A DNA stretch of 64,000 bases, from NCBI GenBank assembly GCA_958009055.1, contig OY253649.1, positions 868,001 through 932,000 on the forward strand, in the 5' to 3' direction. Source of the stretch: Choricystis sp. odSpoLacu1 (Eukaryota; Chlorophyta; Trebouxiophyceae). Numbering within the stretch: the stretch's first letter is position 1; every line of letters starts with the position of its first letter. Positions 56,414-64,000 of the stretch are shown here, in pieces. Under the pieces are notes generated by a model. That model had not been told where the DNA came from. It did no database searches and saw nothing but the letters and a program-made list of their open reading frames with translations. Made by a program: the position numbers and the translations under genes.

Positions 56414-56819
56414 TTTTTGTGTCAGGCAAAATCCCGCGCGCACGTAAATAGAAAATCGCGCCCGCTCGAGGCGCGGGGCCGGCGCGGGGCGCGGGAGGGC
56501 GGCAAGGGCGGGACCCAGGTGAACTCCGGCGCGGCGCCGGAGGGCGGGAGGGGAGGGGGCGCGAGCAGGGGCGCAAGCAGAAAGTAGAGGGGGTGTCAGA
56601 AAGTTTTTTTTTGCTTTCGACGGCAATTTACTCGCGCGCGACGCGCCCACCCTGAAAACAAAAAAACACACCAACACACGTCAAGCGAGAGCGCGGGCGC
56701 ATTCAAGGGTGTCTGTCGCACTCCTGATGTGCTTGTTTTTGTTTTTTAGTTGCATAAAAATCCGCCCTCCCGTCTTCGTCGAAATGTTTTTTTTCTCCAC
56801 CCCCCCGTCCTCCCTCCCC
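56414..56819. other. Spacer between two minus-strand genes
   Basis: About 400 bases contain a T10 run near 56605, a GC-rich patch with GGCGCGGCGCCGG near 56528 and a T8 run near 56785. It should carry the promoter of the unknown gene and the 3' UTR of coatomer gamma. No coding frame or RNA gene is convincing. Confidence 0.5.
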
Positions 56820-59401
56820 CTATCCCTCCTGCACCACCGCGTGCACCGCCTCCGCCGCCGCCCCGCTCTCCGTGCCGCGCGCCGCCACCTGCATGGCGAC
56901 GCCGCCTCCCTTGGTGGCGCCCAGGGCGACACGCGCCAGCGCGCCGCCGGGGACGCCGGCGATGCGCCCCGACAGCAGCACCGCGTGCGACCGCGCAGAG
57001 GGGGGGACGGCATCCGACCCCGCGCACGCGGCCAGGCCGAGCGAGGCGATGACGGCGTCGGCAGCGGATTGGAGGGAGTCGCGGGGGCCGAGGTCGTACG
57101 TGTCGACAATTTCGTTTCCCTCGATCTCGCCCGCCGCCTCCCACGCGGCCGACCAGTCACCCAGGGGCGCCGCCACCACGTAGTCGGATGTCGAAATCAC
57201 CACATCCTCGAGCGCGTACTCGTCGTCGAAGCCTCCGTCCTCGGGTTCGCCGGTCGACGGGTCGAGCTCGCGCACCCTGAAACGCAGCGTGCAGCGCAGT
57301 GCCCCCATCGGCAGCTCAGGCGCAGCCGGCCTGGCCAACAACACGTGCAGGGAGGCGGGGGCACCTGCCGGCAGGTGGGGAATGGTGGCGGCGTCGCGGA
57401 TGGTGAACGGGGTGCCAGCGACGTCGATGTCGACGCTCACGTCGTCGAGCACTTGCTCCTTCACCGTGTTGGCCACGCTGAACGCCAGCAGCAGGGCGTC
57501 CCCGAACACGTGCTTGGCCACGGTGACGGCGTACTCGGTGTCGTCCTCGGTGAGGGGGGACGGGGCCACGGTGGCGAGGGGGGCGCCGAGGGCGGCGAGG
57601 GCGGGGACCTCTGCGAGCGCAGCGGCAGCGGCCGCGGCCGCCGCCGCCGCGGGTTGAGGCGGGGGCGGCGCCCCGGGCGCGGCCGCCAGCCCCGCGTCCT
57701 CGTCCGCGTCGCGTGGGGGCGGGGGCGGCGCGTCGGCGGGGACGGCGGCCACGTCGAAAGGGGTGGACGTGTCGCCCTCAAGATACGAGCGCACCGCCGC
57801 CTCGAGCGCGCGCGGCCCGAGCGGGGGGGGGCGGCGCCAACGGCTCGCCCGCTGACGCCGCGCCCGCCGCGCCCAGCTTGGCCAGCGCCAACGCCGCCCG
57901 GTCGCGCACCTCGTCGTCGGCGTCCACCAGGGCGCGGCGCAGCAGGACGGTGACGCGGGGGCGGAGGGCGGGGCACGCGTCGCCGAAGCGGGCGAGGGCG
58001 GACACTGCCGCTGCGCGCACGGGGGCGGGTTCCAGCGCCACCCGGTTGGCCACGTGGCGCACGCACTTGGCGGCATCGCGGGACGCGGGTCCCACGTCAC
58101 CGAGCACGTGCATGATTGAGGCGGAGAGGGCGGTGAACTCGCAGTCTTCAATGAACTCACACAGGTGCGAGAGACCCGCGTCGCGGCAGGCAGGCTCGGC
58201 CGCGATCAAAGCTAAAATGGCGTCCACAACAGCCCGCTTGACGGCGAAGCCGCCGTCGTCGCGCAGGGCGGCCGCCAGAAAGGCGAGGAGGGGGCGGTGT
58301 TTGCCGGGGTACTTGACGCAGAGCGAGCGCACGGCAGCCACGACAACCGCACGGAAGTCGTCGCCCACGTCCCCCATGAAAGATGAGATCTGGGTCAGCA
58401 GCCTGTCGACCGCGCCTTCACCCCCCGTCTTGAGCAGGGTGGTGATGGCCAGGGTGGCGACGGAGCGGTTGGGGTCACCGACCAGTGCCTCCAAGTCTGC
58501 GTTGCAGGGGGCCACGGCGGACGGGTGGGTGACCGCCAACCGCGCGAGCGTGCGCGCCGCCGCGCACCGCAGCACGGGGCGGGAGGAGGACAGGAACAGT
58601 TGGAGGACGGTCACAGCCGGCGCCAGCTCGCGCGGCGTCGCGCTCGGCAGGCGCACGACCGCGCGCGCGGCCTCGACAATCACGCACTCCGCCTTGTGCC
58701 GCATGCACGACTCCAGGAAGTCGGCAAAGGGTCGGGGCTCGCCCGCGGGGGCGCCGACGCTGTCGGCCGCGACGCGGGCGGCGTAGCGGACGAGCAGGAC
58801 TTGCGCGAGGGGGGAGCGCACGCCGGTGCGGACCAGAGAGGACACCAGCTTGGCCACAGCCAGCCTGTCCGCACACTTGAGCGCGTGGGACAACGCCACC
58901 GCGTGGAACTGGACCATGGGGTGGCGGGAGGAGGCGGCCTCCGCGACTTCGGAGCCCCAGCGGCGGGGAACGTCCACATCTGCGGCGAGCAGGTGGAGAG
59001 CTGAGACCAGCACCGCCGACGCTGGAGCCGCGTCAGCATCCACGACAGCTTGTTTGAGGTAGCGGTCGACCTGGGCCAACAACCCTGGGTCGGCGACGGA
59101 GCAGAGGGCGCGCGTGGCGTTGGCGCGCGTCAGGTCGTGGGGCGAGTTCATGTCTTTCATGAGGGAGGAAGTGATGATGATCACTTCGTCGGGGCCCGGG
59201 GCCACGTGCTTGACCGCCAGGTACACCATGCGGCGCAGGGCGGGGTCTTTGGCCTGGAAGAGCTTGGTGACGGAGAAGAAGACGTCGGAGGACTCTTTCT
59301 GCAGTGGGTGTGGAGGGTGGTGGAGGAGGCGGTGGTGGATCGGGTGCGAGCGTGGAAACCTTTGCCTCTCCTCTTCCCTTCTCTCCTCCTCCCACACCAC
59401 A

Positions 59402-59437
<36 letters not shown>

Positions 59438-59950
59438 CCACCTTAGTCAACACCTCTCCCTGCGTCAACAGGTAGAGCAGCTTGGTGATGACTTGGGCGC
59501 ACTTGCGCGCGTCGACGTGCGCGTCGTTGAAGCAGCGCGCCTCCTGCAGGACGGCCGACTTCTCGATGCCGTAGAAGGGGGAGTACTCGACTGAGGGGAG
59601 AGGGTGTGTGAGGGGAGGAGAGCGTGTCAGCAGGTGGCGCGAGAGGGAGGACGCGATGCGCGCTCATCGCGCGCATCGATTCGTTTTTTTCGCGCCCACC
59701 GCGGCGCGCCCACCGCGCGGTCGACCGCTCGACTTCCCACGCGCGTCGGCTGCGTCGCCCCCTGTTTGTTCCCAATCGGTCGGACCGGGGTGGGGAAGGG
59801 ACGAAACAACAACGCTGCCCCGCGCGTTGCCACCCAGCGCGCGTGAATCGCGTCCCCGCTCCTTCTCGCCGCACCTTCATCCATGTCTTCATCCTTCATC
59901 TTGTCCTGCCGGGACAGGGGGGCGGACGCATCCTGCGCCGTCTCGGCCAT
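56820..59950 (-). CDS. Coatomer subunit gamma (one frame break)
   Basis: Three exons: 59950-59875, 59590-59442 and 59298-56820, giving about 900 aa after correction. Gamma-COP is a core subunit of the COPI coat for Golgi-to-ER and intra-Golgi transport. The second exon reads VEYSPFYGIEKSAVLQEARC with QVITKLLYLLTQGE, a diagnostic stretch. The trunk continues with ESSDVFFSVTKLFQAKD, DLTRANATRALC and FIEDCEFTALSASIMHVLGD. After the frame break the C-terminal appendage domain is complete (PFDVAAVP, DDTEYAVTVAKHVFGDALLLAFSVANT-type sequence, VAMQVAARG). The break is at a 9-nt G run (57823-57831), and one base fewer restores the frame. It is divergent from UTP6 (321 bp). Confidence 0.95.
57823..57831. 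other. G homopolymer (9 nt) at a frame break in coatomer gamma
   Basis: The trunk frame ends GEPLAPPPPARAARA, while the conserved linker and appendage (ALEAAVRSYLEGDTSTPFDV) are in a different frame immediately after the run. One base fewer joins them. Both sides are conserved coatomer gamma sequence. Confidence 0.85.
59403..59434. repeat. CA microsatellite in a coatomer gamma intron
   Basis: A (CA)n run of about 32 bases lies in the second intron (59299-59441), close to the donor on the minus strand, where it reads as (TG)n. Similar GT tracts follow several donors and stop codons in the window. Confidence 0.9.
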
Positions 59951-60271
59951 GGTGGCGGGGGGGGACAGGCGTGCGTGGGCTTTTCTGTCGCGGTTCGCCG
60001 CCCGGACAAAGCCGAAAACTCGAGAGTGGCGAAGAGAGGGAGGAGCGAACACAACTCGGCTTGCTCTTCGGGGCACGCAGGCGCACTCTTCCCCCCCGTT
60101 CTGCTGCGTGCTGTGTGTGCGCCGTCAACACACACGAACACCTGTGTTTGGACACCGCCGCAGCACGCCACACGCAGCGCCGCTGCAGGCCCATTCAGCA
60201 AACCGGCAGCCGTCGAGCGCATTCCCTCCCTTTTTCCGCGCGTGGTCTTTGCCTGCCCACACTAAGCCGCC
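59951..60271. promoter_or_regulatory. Divergent promoter region, coatomer gamma / UTP6
   Basis: 321 bases between the two start codons. No A/T run longer than four or five bases is present, unlike other divergent spacers here. No gene is visible. It must contain both promoters and 5' UTRs. Confidence 0.5.
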
Positions 60272-62413
60272 ATGGCGGACACAGTGCGGTGAGTGTGTGT
60301 GTGTGGCTGTGTGTGTGAGAAAAAAGAGAGGGAGAGCCAGCGGGGAGCCCCCGTTTTTCGCGACCGCATGCGGCGGCCTAAAAACACAAAACTCACCCCT
60401 TCCCGCCCTCCCACCCCTCCCAGCTACCTCATGGAGGCCATGGTGCCCGAGCTGGACGACATAGTGGCCCGCGGCTACGCGTCCAGGGACGAGGTGGCGT
60501 CCATCGCGGCCGCGCGGCGCGACCACGAGTATAAATTGAAAAGGCCGTCCCCCCTCCTCGCCGACTTTCTCGCCTACGCGGCGCACGAAGCGTCCGTCGA
60601 CGCCTTCATCCGCCTGCGCCGCATCGCGGCGGGGGGCAAGCCCAATGCGGCTGCGTCTCTGGCGGACCGGGGGGCGCGGCGGAGGGTGCACTTCATTTAT
60701 GAGCGCGCGGCGCGCAAGTTTCGGGGCGACTTGTCTGTCTGGACGGCCTGGCTCGCCTTTTGTGCAACCACCCGTGCCGACCGAGCCGCCGCCCGCGTGG
60801 CGGCGCGCGCCCTGGCCCTGCACCCCCGCGTCCCCGGGCTGTGGGCCACTGCCGCTGCCTGGGCCTACGGCCGGGGGCGCGACCCGGCCGCCGCGCGCGC
60901 GCTGCTGCAGCGCGGCCTGCGCGCGTGCGGTGGCGATGACGCCCTGTGGGCCGAGTATGTGAGGCTGGAGGCCAGGTACGCGGTGGCGCTGCGCGCGCGG
61001 CGCGCGGTGCTGGGGCTGGAGAAGGCAGAGGCGGAAGGGAGTGGGGACGACGCGTCGGATGACGACGACGATGACGACGGCGCAGCCGCCTCCGCCTCCG
61101 ATGGCGATGACGACGCGCTGCCCGACCCCGTGACTGCGGAGCCGGCTCCCACCACTGACGACGACACCGATGCCGCCACCCAGGCTGTGCTGGATGGCGC
61201 GGCCATGGCGGCCGCCGCGCGCGGCGCGCTCGGCGCGCGCCCGACGTCTGTGCCCCTGCGGGCCCGCCTGCTGGCCGTGCTGGCCGAGGTGGCGGACGTG
61301 CTGCCGTCTGCGGCGTCCACCGCGGACGCGGTGTATGCGAGCCTGGGGGAGGGTGAGCTGGCCACTGATGCTGCCGCGGCCGCGCTCGGCGCACGCCGCG
61401 CGCTCACGCCCTTTGCGCGCCCCGGCGCGGCCGGTCCCGGCGCCGCGCTGGCCGCTTTTGACAAGGCGGCGGCGGACCTACCGACGGAGGCCATGTTTGA
61501 CGAGTGGCTGGCGTACGCGCGGGAGGCGCGAGAGTGTGGCGGCGATGGCGCCGCCGCCGCGCCGCCGCCGCCGCGCCCGCGCGCCAAGCGCGCCAAACAG
61601 GCGCCTTCGCCCACCTCCCCGTCCGCCCTGGACGCCACCATCGAGACCCTGTGCGAGCGCGCCGCGAGCGCGGGTGCCGCGTCAGAGACGGTCTTACTCG
61701 AATGGCCGCGCGCCGCGCTGCAGCGCGGCCGCCCGGACGCTGCCCTGGCGGCCGCCGCCGCCGCCTGCGACGCGCGCCCGACGTCGGCCCCCGTGTGGCG
61801 GGCTCGCCTGGCCCTGGTGGCGGCCGCGCCTGGTGCGGCGGGCGGCGACGTGTCCGTGCTGAGCGTCGCGCGCGCCGCGGCCGCCGCGCTGCCGCGCGCG
61901 GCGGCGTGGCCGGTGCTGGCAGACGCGCTGGCTGCCGCGTCGGCAGCTCAAGACGACACCACCGTGCGCGACCTGTGTGACGACGTGGCGGCCGCCCAGC
62001 GTGCTGGGCCGGCGGGGCCGCCTCGCGGCGGCGCGGGCGCGGCCGCCGCGGCGGCTGTGCGTGCTGCCACCGCGTCTGGGGGCGCCGCCGCCAGGCGGGC
62101 CCTGGTGGCCGCCCTGCACGCAGGTCCCTCCCCCGGTGGCGACTACTGGGAAGCGGTGCTGGCGGCCGAGGAGGAGGAGACGGATGAACCGTTGCCGTGC
62201 GCCGACCGCACCACCCTCTTTGAGCGCGCCACCGCTGCCTCGCCCGCCGATGCACGCCCCTGGCTGCGCTACCTGGCCTTCGTGCGCGCCTCGGGCGACG
62301 GTGGCGGCCAGCTGGCGTGGCGGGCTGCCAAAGCGTTGACTGATGTGAATGCAGCCGCCGCGTTTGACAAGGGGGCGCGCGCAGACGTCGAGGCGGCGGC
62401 GGTGGAAGCTTGA
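60272..62413 (+). CDS. UTP6: U3 snoRNP-associated protein UTP6 (HAT repeats)
   Basis: Two exons (60272-60288, only 17 nt, and 60424-62413) give 668 aa. UTP6 is a component of the small-subunit processome that cleaves pre-rRNA. The joined N-terminus reads MADTVRYLMEAMVPELDDIV, then DHEYKLKRPSPLLADFLAYA, the family signature. HAT (half-a-TPR) repeats follow, e.g. VHFIYERAARKFRGDLSVWT and PGLWATAAAWAY. An acidic insert (about residues 225-265, with DDDDDDD) and an Ala-rich C-terminal half with more HAT units complete it. The second half is diverged. Starting at the next ATG would remove the conserved N-terminus, so the 17-nt exon is supported. Confidence 0.92.
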
Positions 62414-62529
62414 ATGGAATGGTGTGTGTGTGTGTGTGTGTGTATGAGGCGTCTATGTTTTTTGTTGGTTTCAGTTCTGTTGATTTTTTGTTAAAAAGAA
62501 AGAAAGAAAAACATTCCCCCCCTTTTACC

Positions 62530-63435
62530 TCAAGGCGTCAACTCCAGCGACCGCTTCCTCTCCAGCTTCTCTGGCGCGTACGATGGCGACGCCCGCCCTC
62601 CTGTGCGTGCCCCAGGACTGGCCTCTCGCGGGCGCCGCCGCTCCCGGCTGGGAGGCCGGCGCCTGCGCTCGTGGCTGCGCGACCTCTGCCTGCGCTCCCG
62701 CTCCCGCGACCGCCGCCGCCGCTCCGGACTGCGCGACCGCCGCCTCCTCTCCCGGCTGCGCGACGACCGCCGCCTCCGCTCAGGGCTGCGCGACGACCGC
62801 CGCCTCCGCTCCGGACTCCGCGACCGCCGTCCCCGCCGCTCGTCGCCGCCGCGCGGCCGCGCGACCGCCTCCAGCCGCGCTGTCGCCGCCGCCTGCGCCG
62901 CCCGCACCCGGGCCGCCGCCTCCTCCTGCGCCGCTCGCGCGGCCGCCAGTTCGGCCGCCTTGTCGGCCAGGAGTTGGGCGGGGATGCCGGCCGGGTGGGT
63001 GGAGGCAGAGGCGAGGAGTGTCCACAACTCGGACACAAAGGGGGCAGCCCCACCCTCCAAAAACCCGGTCAAATTGATCTGCAATTCGCGTGGGTCGACA
63101 CGGGTTTGTCCCACCAGCTGCTCCGAGATGTAGCCTATCAACACGTCGTCCTCCACGCCGCCCAGCAGCTCAGTGACGCGCTTCTCGATCCAGGGGGTGA
63201 GGGCCGGCCAGTTGACGCGGGACAGGTCGATGGAGGCGTCCAGCGCTTTGTCGAACTTCATCGTTTTGAGCAGCTTTTTTTGTTTGCTGTGTGTGGTGGT
63301 GGGGGGACGGGTGAGAGAGGGAAGGGAAAGACACGCCGTCGTCCCTCCGCGACTGCCACCGCACACACACACTCACTCTGCGAAGCGGCCGTCCTGGTCG
63401 GCGGCCACGCCGCGAAAGCCTCCTGAGAAGGCCAT
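62530..63435 (-). CDS. SRRM1-type splicing coactivator with PWI domain
   Basis: Two exons (63435-63377, 63286-62530) give 271 aa, far shorter than animal SRRM1 but similar to yeast-like and algal versions. The start MAFSGGFRGVAADQDGRFAD followed by KQKKLLKTMKFDKALD matches SRRM1 closely. The PWI domain spans about residues 30-120 (LTPWIEKRVTELLGGVEDDV, LQINLTGFLEG, FVSELWTLLASA, GIPAQLL). The C-terminal 110 residues are an Arg/Ser domain ([20 protein letters not shown]). SRRM1 promotes splicing by bridging SR proteins and snRNPs. It converges on UTP6 with 116 bp between stop codons. Confidence 0.94.
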
Positions 63436-63514
63436 GGTGCCAGCGCGCGGGAACGGGGAGGGCGCGCGCGTGAAAAAAAGGGGCACGCGACGAAAGGAAA
63501 TCGTCGGTGTGACG

Positions 63515-63532
63515 AAAAAAAAAAAAAAAAAA
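63515..63532. promoter_or_regulatory. A18 tract in a divergent promoter
   Basis: An uninterrupted run of 18 A directly follows GTGACG, in the 179-bp spacer between the SRRM1-type gene and the gene at the right edge. It is the longest A/T run in the window and a probable nucleosome-excluding element. Confidence 0.5.
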
Positions 63533-63614
63533 CAAGGCATTGCGCTGTCTTCACTTCTGCCCTCCCTTTTTTCCTCCCACCACCATGAGCGTCCCCTGAC
63601 GTCGCAGTCGCGCC

Positions 63615-64000
63615 ATGGACTTCATCGACGCATCGACGTCGGCGTCGGCCGACGCGCGGTGCGTGGAGGGCGACTCTCCCGCGGCCCACGCATTCGCCAG
63701 CGTGGCATAAAAGCTTCGCCCTACCCCGTTCCCCCCCGCGCCGCGACAAGAGCAAGCAGACGCAGAGCATCAAATTCACGCTAAACTAATGACCATGCAC
63801 CCTCCCAACACACACAGCCTGGCCCGCCTGACCGTCACCCTCACCCCCGACCGGTCGGCGTGGGTGGGGCTGCCCACCCCCCTCATCGCCCGCCTGCTGG
63901 GGGCGGGGGCGCCGCTGCCCCTGGTGCTGCGCGTGACACCGGTGCCGGAAGGTATAGGGTGGGAGTGGTGGTGGGAAAGGTGTGTGGCGGCACACACTTT
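63615..64000 (+). CDS. Unknown gene cut by the right window edge
   Basis: Two exons are proposed. Exon 1, 63615-63658, encodes MDFIDASTSASADAR up to a GTGCGTGG donor. Exon 2, 63818-63951, reads LARLTVTLTPDRSAWVGLPT then PLIARLLGAGAPLPLVLRVT and PVPEG before a possible GTATAG donor. Phase is consistent across the first intron (159 nt). The sequence resembles the beginning of a double-psi-barrel or AAA-protein N domain, and PEX1 came to mind, but too little is present to name it. The layout (start codon, short exon, intron) is like that of the neighbours. Confidence 0.45.

Overview
This window is dense nuclear DNA from a very GC-rich photosynthetic eukaryote, most likely a unicellular alga. The eukaryotic evidence is spliceosomal introns (mostly GTGAGT-like donors, C-rich acceptors ending CAG) in about two thirds of the genes, plus spliceosome, coatomer, COG, AP-4, ESCRT and snoRNP proteins. 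The plastid evidence is a fibrillin, a MENG-type quinone methyltransferase, a plastid-type ATP/ADP carrier, a plastid-like CAAX-family protease and several genes with Arg/Ala-rich targeting leaders. A SYP7-type Qc-SNARE and an M41-like HEAAH protein of the plant type favour the green lineage. The sequence alone does not settle the lineage.

Layout from left to right. Bases 1-6100: a purple-acid-phosphatase-like gene cut by the window edge and broken by an in-frame TAG, V-ATPase subunit B, a tail-anchored unknown, and the U5 snRNP protein DIB1. Bases 6200-14000: fibrillin, a Cys-rich unknown, the ELP3 tRNA-modifying enzyme divergent from the HEAAH protein, a polytopic membrane unknown, then a 0.9 kb gene-poor spacer with repeats. 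Bases 14000-28000: COG4, organellar IF-2, SYP7 syntaxin, organellar GluRS, MEMO, Mpv17/PMP22, CPBP protease, ALG14. Bases 28000-42000: mRNA capping enzyme, RBM28/Nop4-like RRM protein, RsfS/Iojap, PRP22/DHX8 helicase, a small unknown, NTT nucleotide carrier. Bases 42000-52700: TPR protein, formate-THF ligase, SnoaL-like protein, AP-4 epsilon, MENG, VPS28. Bases 52900-64000: a large low-complexity unknown, coatomer gamma, UTP6, an SRRM1-type PWI/SR protein, and a gene cut by the right edge.

The 34 genes alternate strands almost one by one. They form divergent pairs with about 125-400 bp between start codons and convergent pairs with as little as 57 bp between stop codons. Introns are short (mostly about 80-240 nt) and crowd at the 5' ends. 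Many genes have one intron just after the start codon, and some first coding exons are only 15-17 nt. The genes serve housekeeping functions (RNA processing, membrane trafficking, organelle translation, plastid and one-carbon metabolism). I see no functional operon and no mobile island.

Four loci do not read through as given: the TAG in the phosphatase gene, and +1 frame breaks at G/C runs of 9-12 nt in PRP22, the 942-aa unknown and coatomer gamma. The three frame breaks look like homopolymer length errors. The least explained signals are a short repeat with a TTCGAAA core that occurs in pairs in the COG4 spacer and inside a COG4 intron, a 59-bp tandem duplication of the 3' end of the TPR gene, and a 10-bp perfect inverted repeat upstream of the NTT gene.
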